From Brevundimonas sp. (GTDB lineage: Bacteria > Pseudomonadota > Alphaproteobacteria > Caulobacterales > Caulobacteraceae): a stretch of DNA of 34,908 nt. The stretch lies in assembly GCF_018608325.1 (NCBI RefSeq), contig NZ_JABAZW010000037.1, forward strand, positions 18,860 to 53,767. Direction: 5' to 3'. Numbering within the stretch: position 1 is the first letter of the stretch; each line of letters starts with the position of its first letter. A program made the translations under genes and the position numbers. Of the stretch, positions 8,969 to 18,800 are shown in pieces. The notes below the pieces were generated by a model that was not told the origin of the DNA, searched no databases, and saw nothing but the letters and a program-made list of their open reading frames with translations.

Positions 8969-11473
8969 ATGTCTGCGTCCCGTCGAACACTCGTGTCCGC
9001 CATCGCCCTGGCTGCAGGTCTGGTCAGTACTGCCGTTGCTTCGCCCATAACGGCCCAAACTGTTGCCGCCGCTAAGGCTGATCCGTCCGTCTGGCCACAG
9101 GCGGCCAGTCCTCGCGCCATGACCGACGCGCGCACCGAGGCCATGATCGACAGCCTGCTGGCGCGCATGACGCTGGAGGAGAAGGTCGGTCAGATCATTC
9201 AGGCCGATATCGCGTCGATCACGCCTGAAGACCTCGCGCGTTACCCGATCGGATCCATTCTGGCGGGCGGCAACTCGTCACCAGACGGCAATGAGCGCGC
9301 ACCGCTTCAGGACTGGGTGGCGCTGTCCCGGGCGTTCAGGGCCGCTGCGGCCGCGCGGCCGGGCGCCGCTGTCCCGCTGATGTTCGGCATCGACGCGGTT
9401 CACGGCCATAACAATATCGTCGGGGCGACGCTGTTCCCGCACAACATCGGTCTGGGCGCCGCGCGCGATCCTGACCTGATCCGCCGCATCGGCGAAGCTA
9501 CTGCTCAGGAAGTCGCCGCGTCGGGCGCTGACTGGACCTTCGGCCCCACTCTGGCTGTACCCCGCAATGACCGCTGGGGTCGGACCTATGAGGGCTATAG
9601 CGAGCATCCAGAGGTCGGCGCTGCCTATGCCGGCCCGATGACCCTGGGCCTGCAGGGCGAACTGCTTGAGGGGCGTCCGCTCGCCTCTGACCGGATCGCC
9701 GGATCGGCCAAGCATTTCGTCGCCGACGGCGGCACCCAGGACGGGGTGGATCAGGGCGACGCCGTGATCTCTGAAGCGGACCTGATCGCCATTCACGCCC
9801 AGGGCTATGTCCCCGCCATCGACGAGGGCGTGCTGACGGTCATGGCCTCCTTCTCCAGCTGGAACGGCGAGAAGATCACCGGAAACCACGCGCTGCTGAC
9901 CGACGTGCTGAAGGGCAGGATGGGCTTCAACGGCTTCGTCGTCGGCGACTGGAACGCCCACGGCCAGGTTGACGGCTGCAACAACGAAAGCTGCCCTCAG
10001 GCGATCAACGCCGGGCTGGACATGTTCATGGCGCCGGACAGCTGGCGCGGCCTCTACGTCAACACCCTGGCCCAGGCGCGTTCGGGCGAGATTCCGACCG
10101 CACGTCTGGATGACGCCGTGCGTCGCATTCTGCGGGTCAAGGCCAAGCTGGGCGTGTTCGGCAACGACCGCGACCGCTCGATCGAAGGCCGGACCGACGT
10201 GCTTGGATCGCCCGCGCACCGCGCTCTGGCGCGCGAGGCCGTTCGTAAATCCCTGGTGCTGCTGAAGAATGACGGCGTGCTGCCGATCCGCGCGGGTGCT
10301 CGGGTCTTGGTCGCTGGAACCGCTGCGGATTCCATCGGCCAGGCCTCGGGCGGCTGGACCGTGACCTGGCAGGGCGCGGACACCACCAACGCCGACTTCC
10401 CCGGCGGCACATCGATCTGGGCCGGATTGAAGGAAGCCGTGACCGAGGCAGGCGGCGTGGCTGAACTGAACGCTGACGGCGAGTTCAGCCAGAAGCCTGA
10501 CGTCGCCGTCGTGGTCTTTGGTGAAACCCCCTACGCCGAGTTCCAGGGCGACATCGAAACCCTGGACTTCCTGCCGGAAGAGCCGCTGGCCCTGCTGCGA
10601 CGTCTGAAGGCGGCGGGCATCCCGACGGTGTCGGTCTTCCTCAGCGGTCGCCCGCTGTGGGTCAATCCAGAGATCAATGCGTCCGACGCCTTTGTCGCCG
10701 CCTGGCTGCCGGGCGCGGAAGGCGCTGGCGTCGCCGATGTTCTGGTGGCCCATCCAGCCGCTCAAACCTCGTATGATTTCACAGGCAAACTGTCCTTCTC
10801 CTGGCCGCGTTCGTCGGATCAGGACGTGCTCAATGTCGGGGATGCGAACTATGATCCGCAGTTCGCCTACGGCTATGGCCTGAGCTACGCCCACCCTGAG
10901 GTCGTGCCTGCCTTGTCGGAGGCGGGCGCCGCCAGCGTCTCGAAAAGCAATCTGGACCGCTACTTCCGTGATGGCCGCGTCCAGTCGCCCTGGTCTCTGA
11001 TCCTGCGCGATGAAGGCGGCGATTCCCGCGTTGGCCAGCGCTTGGCGGCCGCCAGCCCGAGGGCGAACGTCTCGGTCAGCGCCGCTGACGGCGCGGCCCA
11101 GGAAAGCGCCATGGCCCTGAACTTCACCGGTGAGGCCGAAGCGGTCATCTTCGGCCCTGCGGTCGATCTGTCGCGTCAACGCAATGGCGATATGGTGTTG
11201 ACCGCAGCCGTTCGACTGGACGCCCCAGCGTCGGGTCCGATCGAGTTGGGCTTCGGCAAGGACCGCATCAATATCCAGCCTCTGCTTCAGGACGCCAAGG
11301 TCGGCGAATGGCGCACGATCAGGGTGCGGCTTGCCTGCTTCGATGCAACTGCAATCGGAGTGGCCGCCGTAGAAACACCTTTCGTCCTCGCCTCAAAGGT
11401 CGGTCTGCGCCTCTCTCTGGCCGACATCGGTCTCGCGCCCCACGATACGGCAGCGGCCTGTCCTGCGAATTGA
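8969..11473 (+). CDS. Glycoside hydrolase family 3 beta-glucosidase / exo-1,4(1,3)-beta-glucanase (ExoP-like)
   Basis: Start MSASRRTLVSAIALAAGLVSTAVA (signal peptide); LARMTLEEKVGQIIQ, MFGIDAVHGHNN, TFGPTLAVPRNDRWGRTYEGYSEHPEV, AKHFVADGGTQDGVDQGD, GFVVGDWNAHGQVDGC (nucleophile Asp); extra C-terminal beta-rich domain as in ExoP-type enzymes. Confidence 0.9.
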   Translation: MSASRRTLVSAIALAAGLVSTAVASPITAQTVAAAKADPSVWPQAASPRAMTDARTEAMIDSLLARMTLEEKVGQIIQADIASITPEDLARYPIGSILAGGNSSPDGNERAPLQDWVALSRAFRAAAAARPGAAVPLMFGIDAVHGHNNIVGATLFPHNIGLGAARDPDLIRRIGEATAQEVAASGADWTFGPTLAVPRNDRWGRTYEGYSEHPEVGAAYAGPMTLGLQGELLEGRPLASDRIAGSAKHFVADGGTQDGVDQGDAVISEADLIAIHAQGYVPAIDEGVLTVMASFSSWNGEKITGNHALLTDVLKGRMGFNGFVVGDWNAHGQVDGCNNESCPQAINAGLDMFMAPDSWRGLYVNTLAQARSGEIPTARLDDAVRRILRVKAKLGVFGNDRDRSIEGRTDVLGSPAHRALAREAVRKSLVLLKNDGVLPIRAGARVLVAGTAADSIGQASGGWTVTWQGADTTNADFPGGTSIWAGLKEAVTEAGGVAELNADGEFSQKPDVAVVVFGETPYAEFQGDIETLDFLPEEPLALLRRLKAAGIPTVSVFLSGRPLWVNPEINASDAFVAAWLPGAEGAGVADVLVAHPAAQTSYDFTGKLSFSWPRSSDQDVLNVGDANYDPQFAYGYGLSYAHPEVVPALSEAGAASVSKSNLDRYFRDGRVQSPWSLILRDEGGDSRVGQRLAAASPRANVSVSAADGAAQESAMALNFTGEAEAVIFGPAVDLSRQRNGDMVLTAAVRLDAPASGPIELGFGKDRINIQPLLQDAKVGEWRTIRVRLACFDATAIGVAAVETPFVLASKVGLRLSLADIGLAPHDTAAACPAN

Positions 11474-11898
11474 GAGCTAGGCGCGGTGCCAATGACAGAG
11501 GTCCTATCGCATACTTGGTGGCGTGTAGGCGGTTACGTCATCGTTCGGCTGTCAATGTCCACAACGGGTCGGTTTGCGCCTTTGGCACCGTGTCCGAATG
11601 CAGACCTCCGATCCATCCGCGCAATGTCGCGTTTACGGCGTGGTCGGCATGGCCGCTCTTGGCGCTTAGTGGCTTTCACTGCCTTTTAACGTCAACTATT
11701 GTCCAATGGAGCACGCAAGTCTCCGCCGTCGTCACCAGATCTTGGGTGCCTGCTGCTGTGGGATGGATTGTGAGGTCGTCAGAGACCCGCAGGTTGTCTG
11801 AAACTGGGGTTGTTTTTCGGTTTTTTGATCGCGAGCCGAATATCCGATCTCGGTGAACGCCTTTTTCCGACCTCGTTCTAGCCTGCGTTGGCTAGACC

Positions 11899-14061
11899 CT
11901 AGAAACGCCGCTTCAGAGTGACCAGAAACGTTCTGCCGATTGGGTCCTGATCGTTACGTCCATAACCGGGCGCAGGGCGACCGTCGCCCAAGCGCGCTGT
12001 CGGGCGTTCGTCGAACAGATTGTCGACTGCAAGCTCTAGCTGAAGGGCAGTTCCTTTGCGTCCTCTTTCAGCATTCGTTGCCGCCGGGCTGCTCTCAAAC
12101 TGTCTGCTGATCCGGGCGTCGACAGTCGCAAAGGCGCCGACTACAAGATCATCCGGGCCGTCTTGTCCGCTTGCACGGCGAATGCGGTAAGCGCTGCGCC
12201 ACCGCCCCGAAAGATTCAATCCCCACGCTCCTTTGCGGACGTCCACGGCAAATCCCGCCTGACGGCGAGCCGTTCCTCCGCCGTCGCCCGCCAGTTGGTT
12301 CATTTCAGGCAGACCGTCACGCAGGGTGACAACGTCGTGCAGGCTCCATCCATGATTGAATGTCAGGCGCACAATGCCCGAGCGACTGCTTGCGGCCGCG
12401 GCTCCAAGCGGAAGACCAGCGCTCAGATTCGTTGTAAGGTTTTGCTGCTTTGCGGACATGAAATTGATTGGCCGACGATCAATGCTGATCAGACGCTGAT
12501 CGGCGCTGCGCGCGAACCGGTCAGGAAAAGCCGCCTCCAGTTCCGGCGTCGGATCAGGCAGGTTGCCGACGCCATCTGAGACCTCGCTGCTCTGATAGCT
12601 CGCGCCGCCCTGCAGCCCCCAAGAAGTGAAAGGACCAGCCGATATCGACAGCCCGACACGAATAGAATGAGGAGTTCGCAGGTCAGGATCGCCTCCCAGG
12701 ATCGGCAAGACCTCCACGGCCTGTCCCGCTAGAAAGTCAAATATCCATACAGGATCGCCATAGTATTTCGGATCAAAGCGCTGCTGGTCTGAAAGACTTT
12801 GCCCGGCCGTCGCCCAGTTCGCATTGATCCGCAGCTTCGGCATGGGCGCCCAGATGACATCCATGCTGGCGCCGCTCGTCCGCCCCGCGTCGGTTGAACT
12901 CATGTTTGCACCAAAGGACATGGACAGATCGCCGGTCGCGCCGCTCCATCCTCCATCAGAACGCCGCCTGAGCAACGGAACGGACAGGCCGGCGCTCAAA
13001 TCCTCAGCCCAGCCTGAGAGCACTTGCCTCTGTTCCTGAACCCTGTGTTCAGACGCTGAGCGTGAGCCCGCCGCACGCCCTGTCAGGTTGATGGTCACGG
13101 CGCCCGCAGGAACATCCAGCAGAGAGCGCGTAACCGCCGTCGTGAACATCAAAGACTGCTGATGCGCGTTAATCGGCGACAGGCCTGATTGAAGGCTTTG
13201 GGACACAAGGCCGCTCAGCGCCGCTTGCATAGACCAACCCGCCACCTCTCCGTTCAGCCCCCCAGTCAGCGTCAGACTACGTGAGCTTCGGTGGTTTCCC
13301 ACCGCTTCGCCGTTACTGAAAACAACAGGTCGAGCTTCATGCATGCGGGCGTTGGCGTTCAGACTGTAAGACCAGCCGCTAACCTCGCCGGTCTGCGTCA
13401 ATCGAATGGCGACCGCCTCGGACGGTGCACGCAGAGTGGTGCCCTCCGCGCCTGATACGAGCTCCTGCGTCCTGCCGCGCTCCCGTGCGAGCAGGGCCGT
13501 CTCCAGGCCGAGCTGCAGCCCTATCTGCCGTGTGTTGACATCCATGATAGAGGCCTGGCGGAGATCTCCGTCCGCATTGCTCACGCCCCCCGCAGTCGGT
13601 CGACGCAGACTTGCGCGCCCATCTCTGCTGTGAAAGCGGCTCTGCAACACGATGTTCACCACCCGTCGTGATGGATCGGTTGCGCCATACAGCGCGCCTG
13701 CGCCGGACGGCAGGACCTCAAGGCGCGTCAGAGCATCTGGAGGAAAACCGGAGAAAACATCTGGATCGGCCATCCGCCGCCCGTTGACGATGATCATGGG
13801 CGCATCGCCCAGACCGTGATCCTGGGCTAGGCGTCGCACCGCCTCGCCAATGTCATATGCGCCCAGAGCATCAATCTGCGCACCGTCGAGCGTAACCTCC
13901 GGCTCAACTCTCGCTCGCCCCCTGACGGCCAGAATTTCCACATCCTCCAGCACGACGGGTTTTTGAACGGTCTGCGGCTCGTCCTGACTGTCGGTCGCCG
14001 CCAGAAGATACGCCAGAGCCAGACCCGGCGTCATCCGCGGCTTTCGCTTCTGGCGTCGCAT
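11899..14061 (-). CDS. Atypical TonB-dependent receptor/plug-domain outer-membrane protein
   Basis: VEDVEILAVRGRARVEPEVTLDGAQIDALGAYDIGEAVRRL...APMIIVNGRRMADPDVFSGFPPDALTRLEVLPSGAGALYGATDPSRRVVNIVL (plug); C-terminus GRTFLVTLKRRF ending in Phe. True start may be the internal MTPGLALAYLL. Confidence 0.75.
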   Translation of the reverse strand: MRRQKRKPRMTPGLALAYLLAATDSQDEPQTVQKPVVLEDVEILAVRGRARVEPEVTLDGAQIDALGAYDIGEAVRRLAQDHGLGDAPMIIVNGRRMADPDVFSGFPPDALTRLEVLPSGAGALYGATDPSRRVVNIVLQSRFHSRDGRASLRRPTAGGVSNADGDLRQASIMDVNTRQIGLQLGLETALLARERGRTQELVSGAEGTTLRAPSEAVAIRLTQTGEVSGWSYSLNANARMHEARPVVFSNGEAVGNHRSSRSLTLTGGLNGEVAGWSMQAALSGLVSQSLQSGLSPINAHQQSLMFTTAVTRSLLDVPAGAVTINLTGRAAGSRSASEHRVQEQRQVLSGWAEDLSAGLSVPLLRRRSDGGWSGATGDLSMSFGANMSSTDAGRTSGASMDVIWAPMPKLRINANWATAGQSLSDQQRFDPKYYGDPVWIFDFLAGQAVEVLPILGGDPDLRTPHSIRVGLSISAGPFTSWGLQGGASYQSSEVSDGVGNLPDPTPELEAAFPDRFARSADQRLISIDRRPINFMSAKQQNLTTNLSAGLPLGAAAASSRSGIVRLTFNHGWSLHDVVTLRDGLPEMNQLAGDGGGTARRQAGFAVDVRKGAWGLNLSGRWRSAYRIRRASGQDGPDDLVVGAFATVDARISRQFESSPAATNAERGRKGTALQLELAVDNLFDERPTARLGDGRPAPGYGRNDQDPIGRTFLVTLKRRF

Positions 14062-14107
14062 CCAGCGATATCAGGCGCACTTCCAGCCCTCCGTGCGTCT
14101 TGAGAGG

Positions 14108-15475
14108 TCACGGCAGTTTCTGCGCGATGACGGCTCTACCTGCCGAGACCGCCAGATCGATCTGATCGACAGGCAGGCTGAGCCGCGTCGGGACATTGAG
14201 AAGCGCGTGCGCCTGCTCCACAGGCAGATCGGTGAAACCTACAATTTCTGCAGAGTAATGAAGATCGGCGCAGTTCCAGCCGTCGGGCGCACCCATCCTC
14301 CGCGCTTCCTCCAGCGTCAACGAACAGCGCCAGGCGATGCTGTCCTGCTCCCAGTGCGCCAGGCGCCCGACAAAGGCGTCATAAGCGTTGCGTTTGGCGG
14401 CGTCGGTTGAGTGGTCGGCGATCGCCGCCATCACCTGCATCCCGTTTGGTCCAGCTCTGGTCTGGCCCCAGGAACGACGGCTGGATTTTTCCCCGTTGAC
14501 CACAATTACCCGAAGTCGTGTCATTCGCACGACATCGCCTGGCGCGAGCAGCGGCCCATATGGCAGTCCGCCCGCCCGTTGCAGAACTGCGATGCCGGAC
14601 AGGCCGAAATTGTCGATCACGCCTCCATCCAGAAGGTGCAGAAAGCGGATCTGAGCAGGGTCACGAAATGTCTGAAAGGACCGAGCCGTGTCGCGCTCAA
14701 CTTGAGGCGCTTCAGGATCGCGAGCGGCTGCGCCAACCCATGCCGGCAAGCTGCGGTCACAGTCCCGACCGTAGGCGCCCAGCACAACTGGCCTTACGGC
14801 GAAAGGATAGGCTGCCGACGCGGCAACGGCGTCAGCAACCCGTACAGCCCTGAGATCGCTGCACAAGGCGTCGAACCAGGGCTCGGCGAAAACAAAGGGC
14901 ATGCCCGTGTAAAGCTCGACCGCATTCAACAGGATCGGCGGTCCGGCCAGATCAGACATGTGCGCATGGCCATAGACTTCACGGTCCAGCCAATCAGCGA
15001 TGCGGTCCCGGCCATTGATCCCGCCGCGCGCCAGGGGACGCCAGTTTCCCGGCCACGCCAGATGGTCATGAACCTGCCCCTGCCAGTCCTTGTCGAGCAG
15101 CGCGCCGCGGAAACCGTCCAGATCATCAGCGCCGTGCACGCCGAACCAGGCAGCCGTAAAGGCTCCGCCTGAAACGCCCGTTACAAAGGCGACCTGATCG
15201 ATCCAGCGTTGGCCATCCTCGCGGCGCTGGTCCCTCATCTCAAGCAGCACGCCCCAGGAAAAGGCGGCGGATCTTGCGCCGCCGCCCGAGAAAGCCAGAG
15301 CCACGACCTCTCCGCTCAATCCCCGATCAGGCGGGGCTGCGCTCATAACAGGCGCTGCCGTCGACCGCGGAATATTGACCGGAGACATGTCTGAAGCAGT
15401 GGCGCATCCGCACAGGACGATGGCGGAGATCGCCAAGGTCAGGGTGGATTTGATGAAGAAAGAGCGCCTCATCAT
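14108..15475 (-). CDS. Patatin-like phospholipase, predicted lipoprotein
   Basis: Signal and lipobox MRRSFFIKSTLTLAISAIVLCGC; patatin motifs ALAFSGGGARSAAFSWG (oxyanion loop), FVTGVSGGAF (GXSXG), LLDGGVIDNFG (DGG catalytic Asp). Confidence 0.87.
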   Translation of the reverse strand: MMRRSFFIKSTLTLAISAIVLCGCATASDMSPVNIPRSTAAPVMSAAPPDRGLSGEVVALAFSGGGARSAAFSWGVLLEMRDQRREDGQRWIDQVAFVTGVSGGAFTAAWFGVHGADDLDGFRGALLDKDWQGQVHDHLAWPGNWRPLARGGINGRDRIADWLDREVYGHAHMSDLAGPPILLNAVELYTGMPFVFAEPWFDALCSDLRAVRVADAVAASAAYPFAVRPVVLGAYGRDCDRSLPAWVGAAARDPEAPQVERDTARSFQTFRDPAQIRFLHLLDGGVIDNFGLSGIAVLQRAGGLPYGPLLAPGDVVRMTRLRVIVVNGEKSSRRSWGQTRAGPNGMQVMAAIADHSTDAAKRNAYDAFVGRLAHWEQDSIAWRCSLTLEEARRMGAPDGWNCADLHYSAEIVGFTDLPVEQAHALLNVPTRLSLPVDQIDLAVSAGRAVIAQKLP

Positions 15476-15486
15476 CCGGCAATGTC

Positions 15487-15804
15487 CTACGGCGCGACCA
15501 GAGCCTTCAGGCCCACATCGACGGCCGACAGCCTCTCATCATTGATCAGCCCGCCCGAAAAGGGCTTCAGCGCCAGCAGGCTCATGCCTTTGAACTGGTC
15601 ATAACGCTCATGCGTCGTCAGGCCCGGCAGTTCGCGATCCAGTACAGCCTTAGCGGCCGGATCGGCGACGAGACGTTGGATAGGCGTTGATAATGTATAG
15701 GTTGGCGTCACCATGAGTTTCGACACCTGCACGTCCGGCGCGGTCGTGCAGGCCGCCACTGACGTCGAAGCAGCGAATACAGTAAATAAAACAATCCTGA
15801 TCAT
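15487..15804 (-). CDS. Small predicted lipoprotein of unknown function (105 aa)
   Basis: MIRIVLFTVFAASTSVAAC lipobox; ORF packed 11 bp upstream of the patatin gene and downstream of the TBDT; body TPIQRLVADPAAKAVLDRELPGLTTHERYDQFKGMSLLALKPFSGGLI. Confidence 0.7.
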   Translation of the reverse strand: MIRIVLFTVFAASTSVAACTTAPDVQVSKLMVTPTYTLSTPIQRLVADPAAKAVLDRELPGLTTHERYDQFKGMSLLALKPFSGGLINDERLSAVDVGLKALVAP

Positions 15805-15870
15805 GACCGCCTCAAAACCAGAACAAAGCGCTGAGCAGACGAAGCCTCCTCAGCGCTGCTCAACAAAGGG

Positions 15871-18800
15871 TCAGAATCCCTTCCGGATCGAAACACCGAT
15901 CAGGCGTGGATCCAGGGTGAAGACGTTCGTCGTGTTGCCGATTTCATCCGGGCCGGTGAAGCCGTCCGTAATGGGCGTGTCGTCGAACAGGTTCTTGACG
16001 TAAATCTGAACCGTCAGGTTCTCGGCGGCATTCGCCAGCGTCGCCGAAACATTGGCGTTCTGCCACGACTTCAGACGGTCGTATTCGGTGTTATAGACCC
16101 GCATCCAACTGTCAGACTGGCGATAGTAGTCGCCCCTCAGCGTCAGATCCCATCCTGCCGGAAGGTTGATGCGATACTGCGCCCCGATATTGAAGGTCAT
16201 CGTTGGCGCGTTGGGCAGTTCCTTGCCGCTCAAGTCCGCTGAAAACCCGCGGCCCTGGTTCGGAGCGTCAGTGATGGGATTATATTCCAGCGCGCCCCAC
16301 TGATCGCCGTAGATCATGCTCCAGAGACTGCCAGGATTGAAACCCGGCGGCATGCCGTCGATGTTGAAGATATAGGGGCCGGGGCACAGCAGTTTCACGA
16401 AGGCCTGATCCCCCTTGAAACTGCTTGGCGACTCGATGAACCGACCGACCACCTGTTTTGGCACGATGCAGGTTGCGGGGCTGGTGGGCCACGGACGCAT
16501 CACAACCCAGTCTTCATTGCCCTGTGTGCGGTTCATGACGTCGATGGAGGTTTCCCCCGCACCGATCTTCGTCTTCAGCAGACCTAGGGTCGCATCTAGT
16601 CTGAAGTTTCGCGTGGGCGCCCAGGCCGCCTCAAACTCCGCTCCATAGATTTTCGCGTCGAAATTCTCGTTATGCAGAGATCGGTCGATCACCTGGGTGA
16701 TCTGATAATCCTTATAGTCATAATAGAAGGCCGTGGCGTTAAGCATCAGTCGACCGCCCATCAAGGCGTTCTTGGCGCCGATTTCATAGGCGTTGACGAA
16801 CTCTGGCGCGAAATCGGTCGGCAGAGGCGAATAGTTGGTCCCCATGCCCGTGTCCGGTCCGCGAGGATTGGCGCCCCCGCCCTTGTAGCCGCGCGAATAG
16901 GAGGCATAGATCAGACTGTCGTCAGTGAACGGCAGCACCGGCTTCCAGTCCACAGCAAGACGGCCGGTCCACTCGCCCCACCTATGCACCTCGTCAGGCA
17001 GGCGCGGATATCCCTTGCCGACAGTAGCGCCGCTGAAAGCGCCAGTGGACGCCAGAAGTTGGGTCGGCACAGGCGTGCTGGTTTTCTTGTCGTCGGTATA
17101 GCGCAGGCCGGCAGTCACGCGCAGGTCAGGCCTCAGGATAAAATAGCCTTCGCCGAACACCGCCCAAGACTCAGTCTTGGCGATATTGAGGTTGCGGTAA
17201 TAGTTATGCCCTTCGCCATCCAACTGGCCGATGGGATTGGGATCAGTATAGGCGCAGGCATTCGGATCGGGGTTGGCGAACGGCCCCGGCGTGCAGTCGG
17301 CATTGAACCCATCAGCGCTATTCTGCCCCAGGGCCGCGATCGTGAAAGCGTTCGAGAAGACGTAATAGTCTTCCTGGGTTTCAAATTTCAGATAGTTGGC
17401 GCCGAGATTGAAATTGAACGGGCCCTGGAACGCCGAGGACAGACGGAACTCCTGCGACCACTGCTTGCTGCGGGATTCGCTCAAATCAATGGCGACCAGA
17501 CGATCCAGCGTGCCCAGTTGAGGATCAATGAAGGTTCCCCCGCCGCGCGGATCACTGCCTGCCCCTGTGCATGCGCCAAGCAGGTTTTTCCATTCCGGCA
17601 GGACTGAACGGCCCTGAGCGCAAGCGATCAGTCCCGCCTGCGGATTGATGCGGAAATAGTCCTGCATTCCATAATAGCTGTCCTCCATGTACAGCGTCTG
17701 GGAATAGAGGGTCAGCCCCTCGGTCAGCCTAGCCTCCAGGTTTAGTTGGAAGACATCATTCTTCGCTTTGAAGACCGGATCAAAATAGGTCTCGATCTCA
17801 CGCAGGTTCTTCGACTGCTGACCCGAAACCGACGAAAATGGGTCTATGTGCGTCTTGAATAGATAGTTGCCCCATGCGCCGTCGCTGACGCTGGTTGCAA
17901 AAGGCGTTGTCAGGATCAGGCCGGTGACAATCGGAAAGCCGATGCCATTCGGGGCGCCATAGGCCTCATCCGTATAAAGGCTTTTCGCCTGACACCCCGG
18001 CGTAAGACTGCTGCCCGTCCAGTTGTTGGCGATGACCGTCGAATTCCGGACCTTTCCGTCTGGATCCGTCCAGGTCAGGCTGTCAGGCGTCTCACCGCGC
18101 GTACACAACTGCTTGCCCGTTCGGGAGCGATTGTCGTTCTCCTCGAAATGCTCCCACAACAGATTGACGCTGAACCGGTCGTTCGGCTTCCACAGCGCGC
18201 CCAGCCGCGTCGACCACAGGTCGCGGCCGTTGACGCTGTTGCCAGTGACTAGATTCTCGTCATAGCCGTCGCGCCGCGTTGCAGCGACCGCGGCACGGAC
18301 AGCGAAGGTCTCGCCCAGAGGGATGTTGATGTGCCCCCGTGCCCGACGCGAGTCGTAGTTGCCGACCTCAAACTGCGCTTCTTGAGAGAAGTGCTGCAGT
18401 TCCGGCAGATTGGGCAGCATGTTGACGACGCCCGCCGTCGCATTGCGGCCATAGAGTGTCCCTTGAGGGCCGCGCAGGACCTCCAGGCGCTGAACATCGA
18501 AATACTCCTGCTCATTGAGGCGGTTTCTGAGCAGGGCGGTGTTGTTGAAGCTGATCGCCACAGCAGGGTCGGTCGTCACCGAAATGGCCTTGGTGCCGAT
18601 GCCCCGTATTGAGAAATTATAGCCGGTGAAGTTGTCCTTGGAGTAGTTCACGTTCGGAATGGCGCGCAAAAGCTCGGATCCGCCGTCGATCTTGCGGTCT
18701 TCAAGTTGCTGGCCCGAGAAGGCCGAGACCGCCACCGGCACATCGATGAGCCGCTCTTCCATCCGCCGCGCCGTGACGACGATGTCTTCGACCTGCACAG

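Noticed and set aside
6602-9058. 818-aa minus-strand ORF opposite the TonB receptor
   Set aside because: Antisense shadow ORF from high-GC third-position bias; the translation is Arg/Val/Gly/Ala/Asp-rich without domain signatures while the plus strand encodes an unmistakable TBDR
9278-11179. 633-aa minus-strand ORF opposite the GH3 gene
   Set aside because: Shadow ORF; the GH3 catalytic motifs on the plus strand account for the region
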